This document shows positions 16,987 to 26,374 of a DNA stretch of 64,000 bases, one piece after another. Each line of letters begins with the position of its first letter. Positions within the stretch are counted from its first letter, which is position 1. The DNA comes from Candidatus Ruthturnera sp. Tsphm01. Lineage in GTDB: Bacteria; Pseudomonadota; Gammaproteobacteria; PS1; Pseudothioglobaceae. The notes beneath the pieces are model-generated. The model made no database searches and was not told where the DNA came from. It saw only the letters and a program-made list of their open reading frames with translations. The stretch is from positions 501,639 through 565,638 of the forward strand of contig CP125320.1 in the NCBI GenBank assembly GCA_030142985.1, in the 5' to 3' direction. Position numbers and translations under genes: made by a program.

Positions 16987-18198
16987 TTATTTGGTAAATT
17001 CAGGATAAGCCTCCAAACCACATTCCGAAATATCAACACCTGAGAATTCCTCCTCTTCAGAAACTCGAATACCCATTGTCATCTTAAGTACTAACCATAA
17101 CACCATTGAAGTGCCAAATACCCAAATAAAAATTGTTCCTGCACCTGCCAACTGTCCGCTAAATGACACGCCACTATTAGTTAATGGCACTGCTAACAAA
17201 CCCCATAAACCGACCACACCATGGACAGAAATTGCACCCACTGGATCATCAATCTTAAACACTCTATCTAAAACATTAATCGAAAATACCACCAAAATAC
17301 CACCAACAGCACCAATCAATGTCGCTTCCAAAGCACTTGGTGTATCCGGACCTGCGGTAATTGCCACCAATCCAGCCAATGCGCCATTAAGTGCCATGGT
17401 TAAATCTGCCTTGCCCCATAATAGTTTAACCAATAATAATGCTGCAATTACACCGCCTGCTGCTGCTGCGTTGGTGTTTAAAAATACCATTGCTACTGCA
17501 TTAGCACTCTCCTTACTTGCCATTGCTAGCACCGAGCCACCATTAAATCCAAACCAACCCATCCACAAAATAAACGTCCCTAAAGTTGCCATTGGCATAT
17601 TAGCACCAGGAATTGCTCTAGAATTGCCTTCGGCGTCATATTTACCCTTACGAGCGCCTAACGCTAATACACCAGCCAAAGCTGCTGCTGCGCCTGCCAT
17701 ATGTACAATACCCGAACCTGCAAAATCAGAAAAACCTAAATCAGCCAATTTAAACAAACCAAAAACTGCATCGCCATTCCAAGTCCAAGCACCTTCCATT
17801 GGATAAATTACTGCTGTGAATACAACAGCAAAAGAAAAAAAAGCAAATAACTTCATTCTTTCTGCTACTGCGCCTGAAACAATTGACATCGCTGTTGCAA
17901 CAAATACGACTTGAAAATAAAAATCTGCCGCATTTGAATATTTATCACCCGTACCACTAATACCATCTAGTAGAATACCACCACCATACATAATATCATA
18001 ACCAACCACCATATACATCGTACAAGCAATTGCAAATAGACCAATATTTTTAGTCAGAATTTCAGCCGTATTTTTACTACGAACCAATCCTGCTTCTAAC
18101 ATCGAAAAACCAGCAGCCATCCACATAACCAACGCACCCATTACTAAAAAGTAAAAAGTATCTAGGGCGAATTGTATTTCAATTAATGTATTTTCCAT
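16987..18198 (-). CDS. amtB: Ammonium transporter (first copy)
   Basis: Inner-membrane ammonia channel, 403 residues, 11 predicted membrane segments. The pore histidines are in GIVHMAGAAAALAG and ISVHGVVGLWG, and the phrase WMGWFGFNGGS is present. There is no separate signal peptide, unlike the second copy. It follows glnK by 9 bases. The C-terminal tail (RVSEEEEFSGVDISECGLEA) is the part P-II proteins dock on. Confidence 0.95.
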   Translation of the reverse strand: MENTLIEIQFALDTFYFLVMGALVMWMAAGFSMLEAGLVRSKNTAEILTKNIGLFAIACTMYMVVGYDIMYGGGILLDGISGTGDKYSNAADFYFQVVFVATAMSIVSGAVAERMKLFAFFSFAVVFTAVIYPMEGAWTWNGDAVFGLFKLADLGFSDFAGSGIVHMAGAAAALAGVLALGARKGKYDAEGNSRAIPGANMPMATLGTFILWMGWFGFNGGSVLAMASKESANAVAMVFLNTNAAAAGGVIAALLLVKLLWGKADLTMALNGALAGLVAITAGPDTPSALEATLIGAVGGILVVFSINVLDRVFKIDDPVGAISVHGVVGLWGLLAVPLTNSGVSFSGQLAGAGTIFIWVFGTSMVLWLVLKMTMGIRVSEEEEFSGVDISECGLEAYPEFTK

Positions 18199-18207
18199 AT
18201 TGCCTCC

Positions 18208-18555
<348 letters not shown>

Positions 18556-18578
18556 TTAACTTCTCCTTTTTTTAAAAC

Positions 18579-18630
18579 AAAAAAAAGCCAATTGTTATGT
18601 TTGTAAAAAAATACAAACTCAACGACTGGC
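18579..18630 (-). terminator. Strong hairpin with T8 directly before glnK
   Basis: On the minus strand GCCA...TGGC (18630 to 18587) encloses a GTTG/CAAT segment and a perfect GTTTGTA/TACAAAC stem with a six-base loop, followed by eight T (18586-18579). It begins two bases after the stop of the small ORF and ends 24 bases before the glnK start. It may end the ligA transcript, control glnK by readthrough, or both. A weak TTGAGT-17-CATAAC promoter overlaps it. Confidence 0.7.
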
Positions 18631-18631
18631 C

Positions 18632-18874
18632 TCAATGCCTTTTATTTTCAATTTCATCATGAAACTGACAAAAAAAAAGACACTTACCTAGAATTTCTTT
18701 TTCAAAAAATCTAAATAAACGTCTATGTTCTTTTACTAAACACCCACCTTTAGGCGTTAACTGGTAATCAGTATAACCATAAAAACAAGACAATGTTGTT
18801 GTTTTTAACAAAAAAATCGTATCATTAATGCTATTTATTGTATGGTTAAATTTTAGATAAATAATCAGCTTCAA
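18632..18874 (-). CDS. Small cysteine-containing protein, function unknown
   Basis: Open frame of up to 80 codons after ligA, overlapping its end by 29 bases. The last 50 residues look protein-like (CFYGYTDYQLTPKGGCLVKE, HRRLFRFFEKEILGKCLFFC), with five Cys. The only possible starts are TTG codons (18874, 18811 or 18793), none with a good ribosome binding site. I do not recognise the family. A T8 hairpin follows directly after the stop, so it would be the last gene of the ligA transcript. Confidence 0.4.
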   Translation of the reverse strand: MKLIIYLKFNHTINSINDTIFLLKTTTLSCFYGYTDYQLTPKGGCLVKEHRRLFRFFEKEILGKCLFFCQFHDEIENKRH

Positions 18875-20741
18875 TCATCACTACCACGCCAAATTTTTCA
18901 GCATCTTGAATTTTCTTTTGTCCAGTCTTATCACCAATGACTAAGTAATCTGTTTTGGCGCTAATGGTAGTTGAAACTTTAATTCCAATTGACTTAGCAT
19001 GTTTTTTCATATCATCTCTTGAATGGCTCATTTTTCCAGTAAAAACAACTTTTTTATTAAATAACTCATTTGTTAATGTTTGTAAATTTTTAGTTAATAG
19101 GGTTGTTTCCAAATTAAAACCATATCGATATAATCGATTAAACTCATCAGCAATAGAGATTAACCCTTGTACGATTATTTGTGCTGTTAGTTCGGCAAAG
19201 CCATCAATATTAGTTATTTGCTCTAAATTTAAATCAAAAATATCATTCAAATAATAAGACTTTAAAAGGTTTTCGCAATTACCTAAGCCCATTCGATGCA
19301 TGCCAAATGCTGCTAAAAAACGCCAATCTTCAACCTGCTCACTAACAGAACGATTTAGCTGGTTAATAAGATTCATACTGGTTTTTTCACCAAACCCCAT
19401 TACCATTAAATGCTCTATATTTAAAGCATAAATTTGTGAAACTAACCTAATATCATGTGCATATAATTTTTCAATAGTAGCAACGCCCAAACCGTCATTA
19501 TTAGCCAATATTTTAAAAAAATAGGTCATTTTCCCAATAATTTGAGCAGGGCAATTTTTATGATTAATACACATTAGAAAATCTGATTCCCAAACAAGAG
19601 GCTTGTTGCAACTTGGGCAATTATCAGGAATATCAACAGGCATAGGCTTTAATACAGATATAATTTTAGGAATAACCAGACCAGAGCGAGTTAACTCAAC
19701 CACACTGCCCATACCCAAGCCTTGCTTCTTAACCAATCCGTAATGATGCCCTGTTGCACGCACAATGGTTGCACCGCTTAACAAGGTAGGCTCTAACTCT
19801 GCTACTGGAGTTATTTTTCCACTACGCCCTACTTGGGGTGTCACACTAAGCACTTTAACTTGCGCTTTGTCTTTGTTTTCTTTAAAGGCAACTTGCCAGC
19901 GATGAAATTTTCGATTAGCACCCATTTGTGTTTTTAAATCAGTATTAACTACCTCAAAAACCACGCCATCTACATCAAAATCTACCATCACCAACACTTG
20001 AGCAATAATTTGGTCAAATTTAGTGACTAATTCAGCCACAAAACCCGACCAAGCTGGCAATTGAACAAATGGAACAAACAAAGCAGCTTTATCTATAATA
20101 GCCTTTTGGGCTTGTTCGTCTAAGGCTTTTTCTTTAATAAGACTGGCTTGAAAATTACGCGGGTATTCAAAACTGTGTGCTAAATATTTTTCAAAATAGC
20201 TTTTTTTAATTACAATTTCACCCGCACCAAGTCCGCGTTCAGCGTCGTTAAAAACACACAAACCTCGCTCAAATACTCGGGAAATGTTGCTACCTTTCTT
20301 GCCATCACCTCGCGTGTAGAGCCTATTGCCATCATCAAATCCAGCAAAACCGTCTAATTTAGGTGTGGCTTTGATTTGAATAGCATCCAAACCCAGTCCA
20401 ATCTGCATGGCTGATTTTTCTAATCGTTCTATCCATTTGCTTATTTCATCCCATGAATACGCCTTGTCAATGGAAAGCATTGCCTCTGGTAATAAGACTT
20501 TTTCCTCAGAAAAAGCTCGACCTTCTGGCTCTATGAATTTAAATAGTGGATTGTCAGGGTCTCTATCTTTAAGTGCAACAAGATAAATAAAGTCATAATC
20601 TTGGTCGCTAACAATAGGTTTTCCAGCTCGGTAAGCCAGATTAGCTATTTGGCAAAATTGCACTAATTCTTTATCTGACAACTCATCCACCAATATCTCT
20701 TGACGAACGAGTTTATCAACAATATTTTGTGACAGTGCCAC
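18846..20741 (-). CDS. ligA: NAD+-dependent DNA ligase, divergent LigA type
   Basis: It seals nicks using NAD+. In order: N-terminal Ia region, LSIDKAYSWDEI, adenylation site with the catalytic Lys in TPKLDG, TRGDGKKGS, the DGVV motif, OB-fold region VGRSGKITPVAELEPT, a four-Cys zinc finger (CPSC, then CINHKNC), HhH region and a C-terminal BRCT domain (NKKVVFTGKMSHSRDDMKKH). At 631 residues it is a little shorter than the usual 670. Several stretches are unusual: YPRNFQASL stands where NPRNAAAGSLRQ is normal. It may be a second, divergent ligase or the sole one. Confidence 0.85.
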   Translation of the reverse strand: MALSQNIVDKLVRQEILVDELSDKELVQFCQIANLAYRAGKPIVSDQDYDFIYLVALKDRDPDNPLFKFIEPEGRAFSEEKVLLPEAMLSIDKAYSWDEISKWIERLEKSAMQIGLGLDAIQIKATPKLDGFAGFDDGNRLYTRGDGKKGSNISRVFERGLCVFNDAERGLGAGEIVIKKSYFEKYLAHSFEYPRNFQASLIKEKALDEQAQKAIIDKAALFVPFVQLPAWSGFVAELVTKFDQIIAQVLVMVDFDVDGVVFEVVNTDLKTQMGANRKFHRWQVAFKENKDKAQVKVLSVTPQVGRSGKITPVAELEPTLLSGATIVRATGHHYGLVKKQGLGMGSVVELTRSGLVIPKIISVLKPMPVDIPDNCPSCNKPLVWESDFLMCINHKNCPAQIIGKMTYFFKILANNDGLGVATIEKLYAHDIRLVSQIYALNIEHLMVMGFGEKTSMNLINQLNRSVSEQVEDWRFLAAFGMHRMGLGNCENLLKSYYLNDIFDLNLEQITNIDGFAELTAQIIVQGLISIADEFNRLYRYGFNLETTLLTKNLQTLTNELFNKKVVFTGKMSHSRDDMKKHAKSIGIKVSTTISAKTDYLVIGDKTGQKKIQDAEKFGVVVMIEADYLSKI

Positions 20742-20752
20742 CTTTTGTTTAG

Positions 20753-21883
20753 CTAAAATTGCTTAGCAATATTACCTAAGAATTGATAACTGAAGTCAAT
20801 TGTTGCTTGCCTATTCCTTTCAGATAAGTCATTAAAGTAAACTTCTGTTATATTACTATCAACCTGCCTAACAACAATTTGAAAAGATTTTTTAATCGCG
20901 TCATCGCCAAATAATCGTGAGAATATACCTTTATCCTCTTCTTTAGCAATATTGATATAAAAACTACCCTCTTTAACATCTCTATCTTCAACATCAACAC
21001 TAAGTTGGTCTAATGCCCAGCCGATATTATTCCAAGTCTCATATCGTGTTAATGAGAATACCAACTTGGCATAACCACCAATACTTTTAGCAATCTTAAC
21101 TGTTAGTTTTTGTTGCTCTCTAGTGTTTATAATTTTCTCTCTAGCAAGTGCATGGTCACTACCTAAAAAGGTCATTAACCGATACAGCATTTCTGTTTCA
21201 AGCGCGTGATCTTTGGCTTGAGATTGCCAAATGGTATTTTCATCATCGCTACCTTTATTAGTTAATACTTCTTGCATTGAAGTGAGTGATAAATAAACCT
21301 CGGTCTTATTACCGTTGTCGGTAGGCTCAATACGAAGTCGATATTTATCAACAATTGGTAGTGTATATCTATTTTTTGTCGCCTTTCTGAGCATAGAACG
21401 AATAAAACCTAAAGATTGGTCTGGAATTTCCGGGTGATTCTCTAAAAAATCAGTTTCCATAACGCCAATTTTTTTATTAGCTTTTTTGATAACAAAGCCG
21501 TGAGATTTAAAGAAACTTGTAGCCAGCTCCCATACTGTATCTGGTTTTTTATCAACCACCAACCAACGAAGACTGCCAGACTTTATCACCTCAACATTAG
21601 AGAGTGTTCTTAAAACACTTGAAGTCCCTTTAATTGTACTGTCTTTTTCAGAAAAACTAATCAAATCTTGTTGAATATTAGCAACATACTCACTTAACTT
21701 TAAGGCATTTTTAGCACTAGGTTTGGTTAAATCTGGCGGAACTTCTAAAGAAGTTAATGTTTTATTTGAATAGTATTTAATATCTATTTCGCCAAGTCCA
21801 TCTTGTTTTTCTTGATTGTCTAAAGAAATACAACCACTTAAAGAAAATACAAAAAGCAGTGTTATTAATTTTCTGATTAGCAT
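20753..21883 (-). CDS. bamC: Outer-membrane assembly lipoprotein BamC
   Basis: Lipoprotein of the Bam complex that inserts beta-barrels into the outer membrane. The signal peptide ends with the lipobox LSGC (Cys18). The N-terminal region YYSNKTLTSLEVPPDLTKP is the unstructured part that contacts BamD; two helix-grip domains follow. It lies directly after dapA (2-base gap), the classic gammaproteobacterial dapA-bamC pair, which supports the call although BamC sequences diverge. Confidence 0.88.
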   Translation of the reverse strand: MLIRKLITLLFVFSLSGCISLDNQEKQDGLGEIDIKYYSNKTLTSLEVPPDLTKPSAKNALKLSEYVANIQQDLISFSEKDSTIKGTSSVLRTLSNVEVIKSGSLRWLVVDKKPDTVWELATSFFKSHGFVIKKANKKIGVMETDFLENHPEIPDQSLGFIRSMLRKATKNRYTLPIVDKYRLRIEPTDNGNKTEVYLSLTSMQEVLTNKGSDDENTIWQSQAKDHALETEMLYRLMTFLGSDHALAREKIINTREQQKLTVKIAKSIGGYAKLVFSLTRYETWNNIGWALDQLSVDVEDRDVKEGSFYINIAKEEDKGIFSRLFGDDAIKKSFQIVVRQVDSNITEVYFNDLSERNRQATIDFSYQFLGNIAKQF

Positions 21884-21885
21884 TA

Positions 21886-22776
21886 TTATATAACTCCTAA
21901 ATTGGATAAATCTTGCTCTAGCACTGCTTGAGCTTGTTGTGATAATACCGTTAAAGGTAAGCGAATGCTATGATTGCATTTACCCATTTTAAACATTGCC
22001 CATTTAACAGGAATTGGGCTAGACTCAATAAACAAATGTTGATGCAAATCAATCAGTGGTGCATTGGTCAATTCTGCTAATTCCCTGTCACTCTCAAGTG
22101 CAAATTGATAAGCAGAAGCCACCTGCTTTGGCACAACATTGGCCGTCACAGAAATACCACCATGCCCACCCATTAAAATAAACTCAACCGCTGTCGTATC
22201 GTCACCACTATAAAGTAAAAAACCATCCGCACATTGATCAATCAATGCTTGTGCAACATTCAAATCACCCGTTGCATCTTTCATGCCAATAATATTATCA
22301 ATGTTGGATAAACGAAGCGCTGTTTCTACGCAGAGGTCAACTGCTGTTCTACTAGGCACATTATATAAAATTTGGTCAATATCTACCGTCTCAGCAATCA
22401 ACTTATAGTGCTGATACAACCCCTCTTGAGTTGGCTTGTTGTAATACGGTGTGACTAAAAGACAAGCATCCGCACCAATTGCTTTGGCAGTTTTAGTGAG
22501 CTCAATAGCCTCAGAAGTGGAATTTGCACCCGTACCAGCAATAACTGGAATGCGTGAATTGGCAAATTCAATCGTTGCCCGTATTACTTCAATATGTTCA
22601 TCTTGATTAAGTGTTGCGCTTTCACCTGTAGTACCCATCGAAACAATTGCTTTAGTGCCAGCATCAATATGAAATGCCACCAGTAATTTTAGTGCACCAA
22701 AATCTATCGACCCATCATCAAACATCGGGGTGATTAGAGCGACCATTGAGCCAGTTAGTGGGTGATTTATGTGCAC
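21886..22776 (-). CDS. dapA: 4-hydroxy-tetrahydrodipicolinate synthase
   Basis: First committed step of lysine and diaminopimelate synthesis, condensing aspartate semialdehyde with pyruvate. The 296-residue TIM barrel has GTTGESATL, the tyrosine in YNVPSRTAVDL and the Schiff-base lysine in IIGMKDATGD. First gene of dapA-bamC. The pathway continues with dapE at 27-28 kb. Confidence 0.96.
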   Translation of the reverse strand: MHINHPLTGSMVALITPMFDDGSIDFGALKLLVAFHIDAGTKAIVSMGTTGESATLNQDEHIEVIRATIEFANSRIPVIAGTGANSTSEAIELTKTAKAIGADACLLVTPYYNKPTQEGLYQHYKLIAETVDIDQILYNVPSRTAVDLCVETALRLSNIDNIIGMKDATGDLNVAQALIDQCADGFLLYSGDDTTAVEFILMGGHGGISVTANVVPKQVASAYQFALESDRELAELTNAPLIDLHQHLFIESSPIPVKWAMFKMGKCNHSIRLPLTVLSQQAQAVLEQDLSNLGVI

Positions 22777-22835
22777 TTTAATTATTTAATAAAACCAATT
22801 AGTGTGAATTATATACGAATCCGTTTTTATCAACA

Positions 22836-22874
22836 TAAAAAAAACCTGCTAATGGTCTAACAATTAACAGGTTT
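22836..22874 (-). terminator. Intrinsic terminator after the second amtB
   Basis: On the minus strand AAACCTG and CAGGTTT pair, extended by TAAT/ATTA, and run into a T tract (the A-run at 22836-22844 on the plus strand). It lies 19 bases after the amtB stop and shields dapA from the glnK-amtB transcript. Confidence 0.8.
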
Positions 22875-22892
22875 AATTAAACTTAGTTTAAC

Positions 22893-24173
22893 CTACAAAT
22901 CGTAGCCTTTTTCTTCATGAGAAACAATATCCAAACCTTGTTGCTCTTCCTCTTTACTTACTCTTAACCCTGTTATGACACCCACCAATTTAAGGATAAG
23001 ATAAGTAGCAATAGCCGTATAAACAACCGTTGCCACCACACCTATGAATTGAATTTGTAATTGGTCAGAAATTACAATTGCCTCGCGTTCCCAACCACCT
23101 TGTCCAGAAAAAATACCCAACTCTTTAGAGGCAAAAAACCCTACCATCAAGGTGCCAATAATGCCGCCCACACCATGCACAGGAAATACATCTAACGAAT
23201 CATCAATTTTAAACTTTTGCTTGATGATAATCACCGCATTAAAACACACAATACCCGCAATAAAGCCAATCACTAAAGCACCCGCAGGGCCTACAAAACC
23301 TGAGGCTGGTGTAATTGTCCCCAAACCTGCAACCATACCTGTTACTGTACCTAATGCAGTTGGTTTGCCAAATTTAATCCACTCGTAAAACATCCACGTA
23401 ATTGCACCCGTTGCCGCTGAGATGTGCGTCACTAAAATAGCCATCGCCGCATCCCCGCCTGCTGCCAAAGCAGAACCACCATTAAAGCCAAACCAGCCAA
23501 CCCACAACATTGCTGCACCTGTAATGGTCATGGTCATATTATGCGGCGGCATAGGTTTTTTTAAAAAACCTTTTCTAGGTCCTAAAACAATAGCCGCTAC
23601 TAGCGCTGCAATACCCGCAGTAATATGAACAACTGTACCACCAGCATAATCAAGCACATTGCCTAGCCAGCCACCACCCCACACCCAATGAGTAATGGGT
23701 GCATAAACCAATAATAACCAAATAGAGCTAAATAATAACACCGCTGAAAATTTCATTCTTTCTGCATAGCCACCAATAATTAAAGCCGGGGTAATAATGG
23801 CAAATGTCATTTGAAACATAACAAATAAAGATTCTGGAATTGAGCCTTTGACTGTATTTATGCTGACTTGTGCCAAAAGCACATTAGAAAAATCACCAAA
23901 GTAAGGATTATCACCTGAAAAAGCAATAGAATAACCCACTACAAACCACAAAATACTTATAATGCCCGCAATAGCAAAACACTGTATTAGTATTGATAAG
24001 ATGTTTTTAGTACGAACTAGCCCACCATAAAATAACGCCAAACCTGGCAATGCCATAAACAACACCAAAGCCGTTGATGTCATTATCCAAGCCGTATCAG
24101 CGCCGTTAATATTTTGTGCAAACACACCCATTGGTAGACACGCCAATATTGTTAATATTTTCTTCACTACCAA
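22893..24173 (-). CDS. amtB: Ammonium transporter (second copy)
   Basis: A 426-residue ammonia channel with a cleavable signal peptide (MVVKKILTILACLPMGVFA) and 11 membrane segments. The pore histidines are in TVVHITAGIAALVAAIVLG and FPVHGVGGIIGT; WVGWFGFNGGSALAAG is present. This is the classical AmtB type and clearly differs from the copy at 17-18 kb. It follows its own glnK by 4 bases. Confidence 0.95.
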   Translation of the reverse strand: MVVKKILTILACLPMGVFAQNINGADTAWIMTSTALVLFMALPGLALFYGGLVRTKNILSILIQCFAIAGIISILWFVVGYSIAFSGDNPYFGDFSNVLLAQVSINTVKGSIPESLFVMFQMTFAIITPALIIGGYAERMKFSAVLLFSSIWLLLVYAPITHWVWGGGWLGNVLDYAGGTVVHITAGIAALVAAIVLGPRKGFLKKPMPPHNMTMTITGAAMLWVGWFGFNGGSALAAGGDAAMAILVTHISAATGAITWMFYEWIKFGKPTALGTVTGMVAGLGTITPASGFVGPAGALVIGFIAGIVCFNAVIIIKQKFKIDDSLDVFPVHGVGGIIGTLMVGFFASKELGIFSGQGGWEREAIVISDQLQIQFIGVVATVVYTAIATYLILKLVGVITGLRVSKEEEQQGLDIVSHEEKGYDL

Positions 24174-24177
24174 CCCC

Positions 24178-24516
24178 TTAAAGCGCGTCTTTATCGGTTT
24201 CGCCTGTACGAATACGAACCACTTTGTCTAAATTGGTCACAAAAATTTTACCATCACCCACCTTGCCAGAATTAGCCACATTACTAATCGCTTCAATCAC
24301 TTCATCAAGTCTTGAAGCCTCAATCGCAATTTCTAATTTAATTTTAGGTAAAAAGTCAACTTGATACTCCGCTCCTCGATACAACTCAGTGTGCCCTTTT
24401 TGACGACCAAACCCTTTTACCTCAGTCACTGTTACGCCAGATACACCAACCTCGGATAACGCCTCTCTAACATCGTCTAATTTATGCGGTCTTAAAATCG
24501 CTGTTACAAACTTCAT
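24178..24516 (-). CDS. glnK: P-II nitrogen regulator GlnK (second copy)
   Basis: A 112-residue P-II protein, close to the copy at 18.2 kb but shorter by three residues in the B-loop region (NVANSGKVGDGKIFV). The uridylylation tyrosine is in YRGAEYQVDFLPK. AGGAGA precedes the start. It forms a two-gene operon with the adjacent amtB and has a good sigma70-type promoter, without the leader hairpin of the first copy. Confidence 0.95.
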   Translation of the reverse strand: MKFVTAILRPHKLDDVREALSEVGVSGVTVTEVKGFGRQKGHTELYRGAEYQVDFLPKIKLEIAIEASRLDEVIEAISNVANSGKVGDGKIFVTNLDKVVRIRTGETDKDAL

Positions 24517-24583
24517 GCTTTTCTCCTTTTTTTCTTAATGAGTCTAGATGAATAATACAATTTCCATTGCAATACGTTACCTA

Positions 24584-24612
24584 ATTATAGAAATTATTTA
24601 TAAAAAAAGCAA
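24584..24612 (-). promoter_or_regulatory. Sigma70-type promoter of the second glnK-amtB
   Basis: On the minus strand TTGCTT (24612-24607), a 17-base spacer and TATAAT (24589-24584) lie about 68 bases before the glnK start. I saw no sigma54 (GG-N10-GC) promoter here. Confidence 0.55.
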
Positions 24613-24656
24613 TAGTCCATGAGTGTTTATACTGATAATATAAATTTATCTAATTT

Positions 24657-24762
24657 GAGACCTTTGCATAAGTATATTGACGATTTGTGGCTCTGTGCAT
24701 CTTGATTTCTTCATGTGAAAACTCCTTGTTTTTTATTGTAGAATTTCCTACTTTAGAAGTGT
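24657..24762. repeat. Isolated IS-end repeat and flanking sequence
   Basis: GAGACCTTTGCATAA at 24657-24671 equals the tip of the IS5-type element at 25066. The following bases differ from that element and resemble the copy at 9785 (TATTGACGAT compared with TATTGGCGAT). The rest of the stretch has no gene I can recognise and leads into the transposase fragment. Confidence 0.55.
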
Positions 24763-25047
24763 TTGGTTTTTTGGAGGTATTACAACACTTACCCACGCAC
24801 ACCAAAAATGAATGCGCATTGCGAGCGTTTTAACCGCACCTTGCAGGATGAACTTGTTGATTACCATCTCTATGACCTAGAAAACACCGAAGTGTTTAAT
24901 GAAAAAATGAGTGATTATCTGTTTTGGTATAACGCCAAAAGACTGCATTATGCACTTGGACAAATCTCACCAATTGAATACATTAAAATGAATGAGAAGA
25001 AGTATGGGGAAAAGTGCAATATGTTATGGACGCATACACAACACTAG
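24763..25047 (+). pseudogene. C-terminal fragment of a DDE integrase-type transposase
   Basis: The frame reads TYPRTPKMNAHCERFNRTLQ, then DYLFWYNAKRLHYALG and ISPIEYIKM, the end of the retroviral-integrase-like core (IS3/IS481 type) with the last catalytic Glu in CERFNRT. The first two thirds of the protein, with the two Asp, are absent. A TTG at 24763 is the only upstream start, so it is a non-functional fragment. Confidence 0.85.
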
Positions 25048-25065
25048 AATATTTAATAACAGGGG

Positions 25066-26331
25066 GAGACCTTTGCATAAATCAACTAAAAACCCAACAA
25101 TCTAGTAAAATAACACCCATCTAAAAACAACTTTAAAAATATCAAAAATGTCTTGGAAAAACACCCAACAAAACTCATTTGCAGATTCTCTTGTTGTTGA
25201 GCATAAGTCTCTGTCATAACTGGATGATGTATATAACATCATCAATTGGAATGAGATAGAACAAACACTTTCGAACTTGTATTCATCTAGACTAGGTGCA
25301 CCTAGTTATCCGTCACTGATGATGTTTAAAATCCTAATCCTTCAAGTTTGGTACGGTCTAAATGATGAGGCGCTAGAAAAGCAAATTGCCAGAGATTTAA
25401 TGTTCAGACGTTTTATTGATTTGTCTTTGTCTGAAAATGTGCCTGATCATTCTAGCATTTGGCGTTTCAGGCAACTACTCAGCACCGAGAAATTACTAGC
25501 GCCTCTACTAGAGCAAATCAATACCCATCTTGAACAAAATTCAATCATTGTTTCCTTGGGTTCAATCAACATCATTGATGCCACCGTTATAGAAGCCAAA
25601 CAATCACGCAAGCGTAAAGGCAAGGATGGCAACAACACTCAAGACAAAGAGGCAAAATACAATGTCAAAATAGCAGCCGATGGCAAACGTAAAACCACCT
25701 ATGGTTTTAAAATGCACGCCAATACCGATGAAGATGGTTTTGTTAAGAAAATGACTTACACTCCAGGTAATGTACACGACTCACAAGAGTTTGATAAATT
25801 ATTAGAGGTAGAACGCACTAACAGTAAAATAAAAACATGTGGACAAGTCTATGCTGATAGCGCTTATGCCAATAAAAACAATGATGAAAAACTAGGCAAA
25901 GAAAATAATAAAATATTGCACCGTGCCTACAGAAACAAGCCTTTAACCAAGCAACAGAAACAAGAGAATAAACAACGCTCATCCATTCGCTATATTGTTG
26001 AGCACACTTTTGGACTACTTAAGCTTCATCACGGATTAGCCAAGGCAAGATACCTTGGACTAGAAAGAAACAAAACCAGAGCGCAACTAATTGCCATGAG
26101 TCACAACCTTAAAACTGGAATGAACATTTTTAAACAGATGCGAGACTTGCAGGATTGTTGCGTCCAATGAGTGGCAAAAGGGTAAAAATAGAAAAATGTG
26201 GCGATGAAAACTCGGATAAGCAAGATGTTTTTTAGGTTTTTATAGAAAAATAGGGAAAATTTTGAAAATATTTTTGAAAAATTGTAAAAGTTGAAATTAG
26301 GATGGGGAATTATGAATTATTCAAAGGTCTC
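25066..26331 (+). mobile_element. IS5-type insertion sequence, full length but transposase interrupted
   Basis: Terminal inverted repeats are GAGACCTTTGCATAA on the left (25066) and TTCAAAGGTCTC on the right (ending 26331). AGGGG stands on both outer sides (25061-25065 and 26332-26336), a possible target duplication. The element is 1266 bp with one transposase. A truncated near-identical copy is at 10580-10808. It sits between the transposase fragment and trmD. Confidence 0.85.
25148..26170 (+). pseudogene. IS5-family transposase with in-frame stop
   Basis: From ATG 25148 the frame reads MSWKNTQQNSFADSLVVEHK and reaches a TAA at 25217-25219 (codon 24), then continues in the same frame for 317 codons with the whole catalytic region: IIDATVIEAK (first Asp), VYADSAYANK (second Asp) and IRYIVEHTFG (Glu). 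The open part from 25277 begins with TTG only. A single nonsense change thus probably inactivates a recently active gene, unless suppressed or restarted internally. Confidence 0.85.
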
Positions 26332-26374
26332 AGGGGGTATTATATAAGGTCTTTGCTGAGTTAACTGGTAAAGA

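Noticed and set aside
17111-17806. Long plus-strand open frame of 231 codons across amtB
   Set aside because: It lies wholly opposite the well-supported amtB gene and its protein (rich in Pro, Ala, Asn, Thr) is what the complement of membrane helices gives.
18556-18660. Sigma54 promoter before the first glnK
   Set aside because: No GG-N10-GC pattern with the right spacing was found; only a weak sigma70-like pair is visible.
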